DNA of 5,742 bases, taken from NCBI GenBank assembly GCA_014796735.1, contig JAAVIG010000176.1:1-5742 (forward strand), in the 5' to 3' direction. This document shows, in pieces, positions 1-4,954 of the stretch. How positions within the stretch are numbered: the first letter of the stretch is position 1; every line of letters starts with the position of its first letter. Both the position numbers and the translations under genes were made by a program. The notes beneath the pieces were generated by a model. That model did not search any database and had not been told where the DNA came from. It saw only the letters and a list, made by a program, of their open reading frames with translations. Source of the stretch: Oscillospiraceae bacterium (GTDB lineage: Bacteria > Bacillota > Clostridia > Oscillospirales > Ruminococcaceae).

Positions 1-1361
1 GAGCCGAAAACGTATTGATAATTTATACTGCTGAGATAGGAATAATCCGTTGCCAGGTTGAATACCGCGAAGGGTATTATAAGAAGCCAGTCGGACAGTT
101 TACGAGTCTTGAAGGAAATAAAGAGAAGCGGCACAAACATCTGCATAACAAGCAGCAGCTTTTCCTCACTGAGAAGCTGATCGAAAAACAAAACGGGATT
201 TTGCAGCACATTCAGCACCACATCTTTAACGGAATCCTGTCCTCTTGCGAGATAAACACTGAACCTGTTTACCATTACCCCCTCGCCGTAGGAGTTGATA
301 AAAGCGGTCGCCCCGATAAAGCCGCTTATACCCATTACGGCAAGTATGATGCCGATTATCCTTGACATGCCCTTTCCCGACAGCAGTGAATACAAGCCCG
401 CGATAACAAGATAGAAGCCCGCGTCCTCTTTAACGCACAGCAGAAGCAGACCGCTGATCGCCGCCCCCGCCGCGGATCTTTTCTCGATAAAATATAAAAG
501 CCACAGTATAAGCGGAGTTAAAAAAACATTTTCGTGAAAATCGTAAAAGGAAGCGCAGGTAAAGGCGGGGTAACACAAAAACACCGTGCCTATAAGGAAA
601 GTAACGGTATTATTGTACCTGTACCTCCTGCACAAAAGCAAAACGGGAATTATCCCCGAAAAGCACACGGTCGCCTGAGCAGTCAAAAGAAATTCGGGAC
701 GGCGGAAGATCATGTAAAAGGGAAGAAGCAGATAGTAGATCGGGGAGAAATGCACCGCAAAGTGAGACATTGGCTCGCCGCGCTCCAGCGTAGTGGTCTG
801 AGTAAGATCCCTCGCCATGGATTCAAACATCTGGGCGAATATTCCGAAATCGTAGGTTGAGGTGCTGAAAACGTAAAACCTTGAAATGCAGCCCCACGAA
901 AGCAAGGCGGTCATGATCACCGTCAATGCGGCAAGTATAATATACAGGTTTTTGCCCTCGAAAAATCTGCACTTTTCCAGAGAAAAGGTTTCCTTAAAAA
1001 GGTAAACGCAGACCGCCGCCGTCAGCGCCAATGTAAGCGTAAGATATAATCTGTCCCACGGCGAGCAGATAAGTACGCACAGCGAAAAAAACAGCACCGA
1101 AAACGGTATGGTCTGTCGGTAGACCTTTTCCTTTAAAAAGAAAAGCAGATAAAACAGTATCGTAAAATTTAAAAATACGGCAGCAAACAAAGGCAGATTT
1201 ATTTTTTCTATCGAACTTATGTGAAAAATATTTATCCGCTCTGAAAGCGGTGAGATAAAAAATCCCGAGGTAAGAAGAAGGATAAATCCCGACCCCGCTA
1301 TAAAGCCGTTTATCAGAGAATAAAATAAAAATCTGAGATATTTTTTTATAATTTGTATCAT
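1..1361 (-). CDS. DUF2079 family polytopic membrane protein, 3' end beyond window
   Basis: One uninterrupted frame of 453 codons runs from the ATG at 1361 down to the left edge, where it is still open, so the C-terminus is missing. Recognised as DUF2079 by its motifs: YDFGIFAQ (residues 170-177), SHFAVHFSP (199-207) followed by LLLPFYMIF, FHENVF (275-280), KEDAG (311-315), and the end of the visible part, PFAVFNLATDYSYLSSINYQYVFG (430-453). The protein is very hydrophobic, with about eight or more likely membrane segments (near 14-35, 57-77, 85-101, 105-122, 139-160, 205-220, 230-245, 253-270, 281-293, 299-325, 334-355). The long loop with the YDFGIFAQ and HF motifs is a family hallmark. The family resembles polytopic glycosyltransferase-like membrane proteins, but its reaction is not established, so none is claimed. 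Start choice: a GGAG core (1371-1374, minus strand) lies 9 nt upstream and a perfect promoter lies further upstream. It is transcribed divergently from the permease gene. Confidence 0.85.
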   Translation of the reverse strand, partial: MIQIIKKYLRFLFYSLINGFIAGSGFILLLTSGFFISPLSERINIFHISSIEKINLPLFAAVFLNFTILFYLLFFLKEKVYRQTIPFSVLFFSLCVLICSPWDRLYLTLTLALTAAVCVYLFKETFSLEKCRFFEGKNLYIILAALTVIMTALLSWGCISRFYVFSTSTYDFGIFAQMFESMARDLTQTTTLERGEPMSHFAVHFSPIYYLLLPFYMIFRRPEFLLTAQATVCFSGIIPVLLLCRRYRYNNTVTFLIGTVFLCYPAFTCASFYDFHENVFLTPLILWLLYFIEKRSAAGAAISGLLLLCVKEDAGFYLVIAGLYSLLSGKGMSRIIGIILAVMGISGFIGATAFINSYGEGVMVNRFSVYLARGQDSVKDVVLNVLQNPVLFFDQLLSEEKLLLVMQMFVPLLFISFKTRKLSDWLLIIPFAVFNLATDYSYLSSINYQYVFG

Positions 1362-1403
1362 TACGCACTTCTCCGAATAATTTTTATATGATGTGATAAT
1401 AGT

Positions 1404-1432
1404 ATTATACCCGCCTAAAAAGATTATGTCAA
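1404..1432 (-). promoter_or_regulatory. Consensus sigma-A promoter for the DUF2079 gene
   Basis: On the minus strand, TTGACA (1427-1432) and TATAAT (1404-1409) are separated by exactly 17 bp, a perfect match to the housekeeping consensus. Transcription should start near 1397, giving a leader of roughly 36 nt before the ATG at 1361. Confidence 0.88.
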
Positions 1433-1437
1433 TATCC

Positions 1438-1464
1438 CGACAAATTTTATTTTTCCCTTTGTCG
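1438..1464. promoter_or_regulatory. Inverted repeat between the divergent promoters (possible operator)
   Basis: CGACAAA (1438-1444) and TTTGTCG (1458-1464) form a perfect 7-bp inverted repeat with a 13-bp spacer. It lies between the two divergent -35 boxes (1427-1432 and 1482-1487), close to their midpoint. A T-run (1465-1471) follows on the plus strand, so a weak terminator is an alternative. However, no gene points into it from the left, and the stem has only three GC pairs. An operator for a shared regulator is the simplest reading, but it is inferred. Confidence 0.35.
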
Positions 1465-1481
1465 TTTTTTTGTCCAAACGG

Positions 1482-1510
1482 TTGACATTCTCCCCAATAA
1501 AGCCTATAAT
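1482..1510 (+). promoter_or_regulatory. Consensus sigma-A promoter for the permease-Rpn operon
   Basis: TTGACA (1482-1487) and TATAAT (1505-1510) are 17 bp apart, again a perfect consensus. Transcription should start near 1517, leaving a long leader of about 117 nt before the permease ATG. A second TATAAT occurs at 1518-1523 without a matching -35 box, so it is less likely to be used. Confidence 0.88.
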
Positions 1511-1528
1511 AATAATGTATAATAATAG

Positions 1529-1596
1529 GGGATTAGTGTTTCGGGTGCAATACCATTTTAACCTGTGAGTATTACGTCAGATCAAAATGGTATTGG
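1529..1596 (+). repeat. Structured intergenic repeat, copy 1 (permease leader)
   Basis: This segment closely matches 4069-4135. The first 23 bases (1529-1551 against 4069-4091) differ at one position, and 1563-1580 against 4103-4120 also differ at one. It contains a perfect 12-bp inverted repeat, CAATACCATTTT (1548-1559) with AAAATGGTATTG (1584-1595), around a 24-nt loop that carries the shared ATTACGTCAG block. It lies wholly between the promoter and the ribosome binding site of the permease gene, so it will be transcribed as a leader hairpin. No T-run follows it, so it is not an intrinsic terminator. It could be a cis-acting RNA or simply a dispersed repeat. Confidence 0.75.
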
Positions 1597-1633
1597 AATA
1601 AATATCATTCGAGAGGAAAGGCACGGTCATAAA

Positions 1634-3043
1634 ATGAAATACAAATGGGATAAAAAATACCTGTACTGGGGCATAACCGCCTTTGCGGTAATAGTGGCGA
1701 TGCGGCTTTTTGACGCTATTTTCATTTCGGGTGTCATATCCTCGAACAACACCGCGGTAGGCGATTTTATTTCAAAGCTTTTGGGCGCTCTGTCTCCCGT
1801 TTTTTACGGTTTTGCTTTTGCCTATCTGCTTAACCCCGTTGAAATATTTTTTGAAAAAAACGTTTTTATGAAGCTGTCCGAGAAAAAGCGGGCAAAGATC
1901 GACCCCGAGCATAATTACGGCAATGAGGTCATGATAAAGACCAAAAAGCGCGCAAGGATTTTCGGTGTGATATGCGCTATGATAACTTTTTTCTTAATAA
2001 TCACAGGTGTGATCCTGATAATAATCCCGCAGCTTATCTCCACCATACAGAAGCTTGTAAACAATATGGAGGGCTATGTCAACGATGCCACAAGCTGGAT
2101 AAACCAACAGCTCGCAAACTACCCCGATATACAAAAATGGCTGAATACAAATCTCGGTCAGGCGACAGACTATATAACACAGTGGCTTAAGGACACCATA
2201 ATGCCGCAGATGTCCAATATCCTCACCTCCTTTTCAAGCGGCGTTTTTACCGTAGTACAGGTATTTACCAACGTATTTTTCGGTATCGTTATCGCTATTT
2301 ATTTCTTAAACAGCAAGGAGCTTTTCGCGGCACAGCTTAAAAAGGTTTTGTACAGCTTTACTTCACCCAAATACGGCAACGCCGTTATCCGCAACATGCG
2401 CGAGGTACACCGCACCTTTGGCGGCTTCCTTTCGGGCAAGATAATCGACAGCTTTATTATAATGCTGATATTCATGATAATCCTTACCCTGTTCAATTTC
2501 CCTTACGCAATGCTTTGCAGCGTTATTATGGGTATATTCAATATTATCCCCGTATTCGGACCATTTATCGGAGCGGTTCCGTGCGCACTGCTGGTGCTGC
2601 TGGAGGATCCCCTTTATTTCCTGTACTTTATCGGTATTGTAATAATAGTTCAGCAGCTTGACGGAAATGTTATCGGGCCTATGGTGCTTGGCGGCTCAAC
2701 AGGGCTTTCAAGCTTCTGGATAATTTTCTCCTTGCTGCTGGGACAAAGCATTTTCGGATTTTTCGGACTTATTATCGGTATACCTCTCTTTGCGGTCTTC
2801 TACTCCATTTTCCGCGCAAGGGTTGGCAGCAGGCTTGAATCAAAGGGTCTGCCCTCCGATTCCAACGTTTACCGAAAGGTAGCGTATGTGGATGAGGCAA
2901 CGGGAGAATTGATAACGCTTTATGAGCATAACGAAAAACAAAATATACGAAAAGAGCAGGAGGAGCTGCAAAAGCAGACAAAGCACGGCTCCCTCAGAAG
3001 ACACTTTACCAAAAAGAGACATAGGGGGAAAAACAAAATTTAA
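1634..3043 (+). CDS. AI-2E family transporter (PF01594 permease)
   Basis: A 469-residue integral membrane protein of the AI-2E/UPF0118 family. Characterised members include E. coli TqsA, linked to autoinducer-2 export, and some Na+/H+ antiporters. The substrate here cannot be told from sequence. Likely membrane segments lie near 11-31, 48-70, 108-133, 205-226, 268-288, 291-320, 326-345 and 357-392, with a large extracytoplasmic amphipathic stretch at about 134-203, as usual for the family. Diagnostic motifs: SGKIIDSFII (267-276), NIIPVFGPFIGAVP (303-316), QQLDGNVIGPMVLG (340-353) and GFFGLIIGIPLFAVFYS (375-391). The tail from about 432 is hydrophilic, then strongly basic at the end. The ATG at 1634 was chosen because an AGGAAAGG stretch ends 12 nt before it and the protein then begins just before the first membrane segment. 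The in-frame GTG at 1565 lies inside the leader hairpin. First gene of an operon with the Rpn gene 23 bp downstream. Confidence 0.92.
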   Translation: MKYKWDKKYLYWGITAFAVIVAMRLFDAIFISGVISSNNTAVGDFISKLLGALSPVFYGFAFAYLLNPVEIFFEKNVFMKLSEKKRAKIDPEHNYGNEVMIKTKKRARIFGVICAMITFFLIITGVILIIIPQLISTIQKLVNNMEGYVNDATSWINQQLANYPDIQKWLNTNLGQATDYITQWLKDTIMPQMSNILTSFSSGVFTVVQVFTNVFFGIVIAIYFLNSKELFAAQLKKVLYSFTSPKYGNAVIRNMREVHRTFGGFLSGKIIDSFIIMLIFMIILTLFNFPYAMLCSVIMGIFNIIPVFGPFIGAVPCALLVLLEDPLYFLYFIGIVIIVQQLDGNVIGPMVLGGSTGLSSFWIIFSLLLGQSIFGFFGLIIGIPLFAVFYSIFRARVGSRLESKGLPSDSNVYRKVAYVDEATGELITLYEHNEKQNIRKEQEELQKQTKHGSLRRHFTKKRHRGKNKI

Positions 3044-3066
3044 CATGATTGACGGAGGTCGTTTTA

Positions 3067-3933
3067 ATGGCACGCGATATTTTAAAAGCAAAGCTTGATA
3101 TAATTTTCAAAAAGCTTTTTTCCGACAAAAACAACGAAGACCTGTTGACGGATCTTATCGCAAGTTTGCTTGATATTCCCGTTAATTCAATAGAACAGAT
3201 AGAGATAAAAAATACCGAGATACTGCCGGAGGACATCAGTCAAAAGGTGGGAAGAATGGATCTGAAGCTTAAGGTAGACGGCAGGCTGGTCAATATCGAA
3301 ATGCAGATTAACCCACATTCCGGCTTTAAGGACAGAGTGCTTTACTATTGGTCAAAGCTTTACTGCGAGGGATTGGGTTCGGGAGACAAATACACTGACT
3401 TAAAGCAAACCGTTTCCATTAGCATTTTGAATTTTAATCTTTTCGACTGTCCCGAATTTCATTCCGTTTTTAAAGTTAAAGAAGACAAACGGGAAGAGCT
3501 TTTGACGGATAAATTGGCAATACATTTTTTTGAGCTTAAGAAAATCAACAAAAAGGTTAACCAAAACGACCGCATGGAGTTATGGCTTCAGCTTATCAAC
3601 GCCGAAACGGAGGAGGAGCTTACTATGCTGAATGAAACAAATGTACCCGAAATCAAAAAAGCGGTAAGAGTTATAAGAGAAATGAGCGACGACGACAGAA
3701 TAAGAGAGCTTGTCTGGCAAAGAGAAAAGGATATGCATGACAGGGCTACGGAATTGTGGGACGCAAAACGAGAGGGAAGAGCCGAGGGGAGAGCCGAGGG
3801 AAGAGCTGAGGGAAGAGCCGAGGGAAGAGCCGAGGGTCAAGCAAAGGAACGGGATATTTTAATAAAAAAACTTAGAAAAAGCGGTATGACCGACGAACGC
3901 ATCAACGAAATTTTAAGTTTGGGCGTGGATTGA
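3067..3933 (+). CDS. Rpn / PD-(D/E)XK nuclease family protein (RpnL-like, PDDEXK_2)
   Basis: A 288-residue protein of the recombination-promoting nuclease / 'PD-(D/E)XK family transposase' group. The N-terminal ILKAKLDIIFKKLF is a family hallmark. The nuclease core shows GRMDLKLKVDGRLVNIEMQI (62-81), giving D65 and E78-x-Q80, where Q replaces the usual Lys as is common in this family. YYWSKLYCEGLGSGDKY (93-109) and the QTVSISILNF strand follow. Residues 180-235 are helical and charged. Then come five EGRA repeats (236-255) plus EGQA, and a C-terminal helical end (KERDILIKKLRKSGMTDERINEILSL) often seen in these proteins. Start: GGAGG (3054-3058) is 8 nt before the ATG at 3067; the TTG at 3049 overlaps that region and lacks its own site. 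Characterised relatives are DNA endonucleases that promote RecA-independent recombination, and some act in anti-phage toxin/antitoxin systems. It is cotranscribed with the permease. No inverted repeats or target duplication flank it, so the 'transposase' label should not be taken literally. Confidence 0.88.
   Translation: MARDILKAKLDIIFKKLFSDKNNEDLLTDLIASLLDIPVNSIEQIEIKNTEILPEDISQKVGRMDLKLKVDGRLVNIEMQINPHSGFKDRVLYYWSKLYCEGLGSGDKYTDLKQTVSISILNFNLFDCPEFHSVFKVKEDKREELLTDKLAIHFFELKKINKKVNQNDRMELWLQLINAETEEELTMLNETNVPEIKKAVRVIREMSDDDRIRELVWQREKDMHDRATELWDAKREGRAEGRAEGRAEGRAEGRAEGQAKERDILIKKLRKSGMTDERINEILSLGVD
3625..3933 (+). CDS. Putative internal RpnS-like small protein (in frame within the Rpn gene)
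   Basis: The ATG at 3625 (Met187 of the long protein) is preceded by GGAGGAGGAG (3609-3618). The AGGAGG at 3611-3616 is 8 nt from the ATG, a stronger site than that of most full genes here. Translation would give 102 residues: the charged helical region, the EGRA repeats and the C-terminal helix, without the nuclease core. In E. coli, Rpn C-terminal domains are made separately from internal starts and neutralise the full-length toxin, and their helix can hold a four-residue repeat of variable number. The same arrangement is visible here. Caution: the purine run arises from a Glu-Glu-Glu stretch encoded by GAG codons, so it could be chance. Confidence 0.45.
   Translation: MLNETNVPEIKKAVRVIREMSDDDRIRELVWQREKDMHDRATELWDAKREGRAEGRAEGRAEGRAEGRAEGQAKERDILIKKLRKSGMTDERINEILSLGVD
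3772..3843 (+). repeat. 12-bp tandem repeat encoding EGRA units in the Rpn gene
   Basis: Five consecutive 12-bp units (3772-3831) of the form GAG-GGR-AGA-GCY each encode Glu-Gly-Arg-Ala. A sixth, degenerate unit (3832-3843) encodes EGQA. Near-identity at the DNA level, with only silent third-position changes between units, suggests recent expansion. Because the unit is a multiple of three, gain or loss keeps the frame. It falls in the C-terminal part shared by the long and the putative short protein. Confidence 0.92.
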
Positions 3934-3960
3934 TTTTTACAAACAGTAGCCTACTGCCAT

Positions 3961-3992
3961 TGACCTATTAAAACCAAACTTTTAATAGGTCA
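3961..3992. repeat. Perfect 13-bp inverted repeat (operator or transcript-end hairpin)
   Basis: TGACCTATTAAAA (3961-3973) pairs perfectly with TTTTAATAGGTCA (3980-3992) across a 6-nt loop. It starts 27 bp after the Rpn stop codon. The stem is AT-rich and no T-run follows, which argues against a standard intrinsic terminator, although it could stabilise the operon's 3' end. It directly abuts an extended -10 element, so it would also fit an operator. Confidence 0.7.
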
Positions 3993-4001
3993 TGGTATAA
4001 T
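3993..4001 (+). promoter_or_regulatory. Candidate extended -10 promoter
   Basis: TGGTATAAT (3993-4001) matches the extended -10 form TGnTATAAT perfectly. No good -35 box lies at 16-18 bp spacing; the nearest TTGACC (3960-3965) is 30 bp away. A transcript starting near 4008 would cross the structured repeat and stop at the terminator at 4207-4237, about 230 nt in all, with no open frame of note. Confidence 0.35.
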
Positions 4002-4045
4002 AACCTCAGACCGCAGAAAGAGGAAGATAATTATTTTAATGTCTG

Positions 4046-4135
4046 ATACTAATCCCTTTTAAAACTGTGGGATTAGTGTTTCGTGTGCAATCCCTTTTTA
4101 AACTGTGGGTATTACGTCAGTTTAAAATGGATTGG
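4046..4135 (+). repeat. Structured intergenic repeat, copy 2, with an internal 38-bp duplication
   Basis: Positions 4069-4135 correspond to copy 1 at 1529-1596. The stem is kept in an altered form: CAATCC (4088-4093) pairs with GGATTG (4129-4134), then one mismatch, then TTTT (4095-4098) with AAAA (4124-4127). Upstream there is an extra hairpin absent from copy 1: ACTAATCCC (4048-4056) with GGGATTAGT (4069-4077), 12-nt loop. The block at 4051-4071 recurs at 4089-4109, offset 38 bp, with 20 of 21 bases identical, showing a partial tandem duplication. Function is unknown. Confidence 0.75.
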
Positions 4136-4206
4136 TATGAGAACATTTTACCGTTTCAGTGGAATCGTTCGCTTCGCTCACTCTTTTTATGGTATAATAC
4201 AAACGA

Positions 4207-4237
4207 ACTGCCGCCCAAAAAGCGGCAGTCTTTTATT
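4207..4237 (+). terminator. Intrinsic terminator (best on plus strand)
   Basis: A perfect 8-bp GC-rich stem, ACTGCCGC (4207-4214) with GCGGCAGT (4222-4229), has a 7-nt loop and is followed by CTTTTATT. It would stop rightward transcripts from the permease-Rpn operon, or from the extended -10 promoter, before they run into the convergent lipoprotein gene. Read leftward, the same stem is followed by TCGTTTGTATT, so it may also act weakly for the lipoprotein gene, whose stop is 15 bp beyond the element. Confidence 0.82.
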
Positions 4238-4251
4238 AAAAGCCAAAAATA

Positions 4252-4827
4252 CTAAAGCACCAAAACCACATCGGCTCCGTCCTTAAAGATCTCCTCGGTA
4301 ACATTAAACTCGGTGATCTCTCCCTTTATCTGCTTATCCGTGATTTCAAAGCCGCCCGGAACATTGCTCCCCTGCGGAAAAGACAAAACGGTGCCGCCCG
4401 AATGAACGGTGTAGGAATTATCCGCGTACACCACCGAAGCCAAGCCGTCCTGTACCGCGTTTTCCAAAGCTTCCGCAATACAAGCCACGGGAGAAGAGGA
4501 AAATTCCGAGGTAAGCATATCCGCGGTCAGCCCGTCCAAGCTTGCCCCCGCGTTTCCTTTTGTATAGGTAAATGTTATTCCCTGCAATTCGTAAGGCTCC
4601 GTAACCGTCACCTCCCAGCTTCCTATTGCGGTACGGCTGAACAAAGCGGAAAAACTGCCTGTATCACAGGTGATATTCGCCGAAAACTCGAAAAGCTTGT
4701 TCAGCTCGGGGGGCTTAGGTGTCAAAATGCTTTGTCCCTCACAGGCGGTAAGGGAAAGGGCAGCGATCAAGCCTGACGCGCTCAGAACGATTCTCTTTAA
4801 AATTCCCGTATGTCCGTTTGATTTCAT
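4252..4827 (-). CDS. Small lipoprotein of unknown function
   Basis: A 191-residue predicted lipoprotein. The N-terminus has a basic start (K2, K11-R12), a hydrophobic stretch (13-25) and the lipobox LTAC with the lipidated Cys at 29, so the mature protein should sit on the outer face of the cytoplasmic membrane. After a short Pro-containing linker, the mature part alternates strand-like segments (FEFSANITC 46-54, SWEVTVTEPYELQGITFTYTK 70-90) with a helical patch (CIAEALENAVQDGLASVVYA 116-135) and further strands (YTVHSGGTVLSF, GFEITDKQI, TEFNV). The mature part has two further cysteines, 54 and 116. I do not recognise a family. The strand pattern is loosely like LolA-type lipoprotein-sorting folds, but that is a guess. 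Start: GGAGG (4835-4839, minus strand) lies 7 nt before the ATG at 4827. No clear promoter of its own is visible in the 127 bp upstream, so it may be read with the dehydratase gene. Confidence 0.82.
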   Translation of the reverse strand: MKSNGHTGILKRIVLSASGLIAALSLTACEGQSILTPKPPELNKLFEFSANITCDTGSFSALFSRTAIGSWEVTVTEPYELQGITFTYTKGNAGASLDGLTADMLTSEFSSSPVACIAEALENAVQDGLASVVYADNSYTVHSGGTVLSFPQGSNVPGGFEITDKQIKGEITEFNVTEEIFKDGADVVLVL

Positions 4828-4886
4828 ATTATGTCCTCCGTTAATGTTTAGAAAATGTCTTTACAAGTTCTTTTTTACAAAGGACA

Positions 4887-4930
4887 AAATACCGTAATAC
4901 CAACACCATTTTAAAAAGGGAGCGGTATTA
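4887..4930 (-). repeat. Diverged relative of the structured intergenic repeat
   Basis: Read on the minus strand, this stretch contains CCCTTTTTAAA, then TGGTGTT, then GGTATTACG. Copy 2 has the same order at 4092-4116, with CCCTTTTTAAA, CTGTG and GGTATTACG. Its ends AATACC and GGTATT (4897-4902 and 4924-4929, plus strand) form a 6-bp inverted repeat. It sits in the gap between the dehydratase and lipoprotein genes. The match is partial, and the palindromic AT-rich sequence makes the orientation uncertain. Confidence 0.4.
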
Positions 4931-4954
4931 AGCGCAAAATCGGAAAAAGCAAGA

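Larger units (their letters stand above)
3934..4251. other. Gene-free region between the convergent Rpn and lipoprotein genes
   Basis: No convincing coding sequence is visible in these 318 bases. In order it holds a short CAGTAG/CTACTG inverted repeat (3944-3956), a perfect 13-bp inverted repeat (3961-3992), an extended -10 element (3993-4001), a structured repeat (4046-4135), an unassigned stretch (4136-4206) with a weak hairpin and T-run (4158-4188) and a second TGGTATAAT (4190-4198), and an intrinsic terminator (4207-4237). Confidence 0.7.

Noticed and set aside
15..860. Two plus-strand reading frames (15-365 and 534-860)
   Set aside because: Both lie antisense to the DUF2079 gene, lack convincing ribosome binding sites and have low-complexity compositions typical of antisense shadows.
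994..1368. Minus-strand 124-codon reading frame starting at 1368
   Set aside because: It overlaps the DUF2079 gene in another frame. The DUF2079 frame is open for 453 codons, carries family motifs and has the better ribosome binding site; this one has neither family resemblance nor membrane pattern.
1565..1633. GTG at 1565 as an earlier start for the permease
   Set aside because: It would place 23 extra codons inside the leader hairpin, which is shared with a non-coding repeat elsewhere, and no ribosome binding site precedes it.
3049..3066. TTG at 3049 as an earlier start for the Rpn protein
   Set aside because: The GGAGG at 3054-3058 is ideally placed for the ATG at 3067 and would lie inside the coding region if TTG were used.
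3772..3843. CRISPR-like array
   Set aside because: The 12-bp units are contiguous without spacers and encode a protein repeat in frame.
3067..3933. Insertion sequence based on the 'PD-(D/E)XK family transposase' name
   Set aside because: No terminal inverted repeats or target-site duplication flank the gene. It sits in an operon with a tight gap, and characterised family members are not classical transposases.
4158..4188. Second terminator (AGTG/CACT hairpin followed by CTTTTT)
   Set aside because: The stem has only four or five outer pairs and a bulge; it is too weak to call beside the strong terminator at 4207-4237.
4190..4198. Second extended -10 element TGGTATAAT
   Set aside because: A transcript starting from it would run straight into the terminator hairpin that begins at 4207, so a working promoter for a gene is unlikely; no -35 box is present.
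4067..4286. Small plus-strand reading frames starting at GTG 4067 and GTG 4083
   Set aside because: They run through the repeat and the terminator hairpin, have no ribosome binding site and resemble no known protein.
4402..4897. Plus-strand reading frames opposite the lipoprotein gene
   Set aside because: The minus-strand frame has a clean signal peptide, lipobox and GGAGG site; these frames have none of these.
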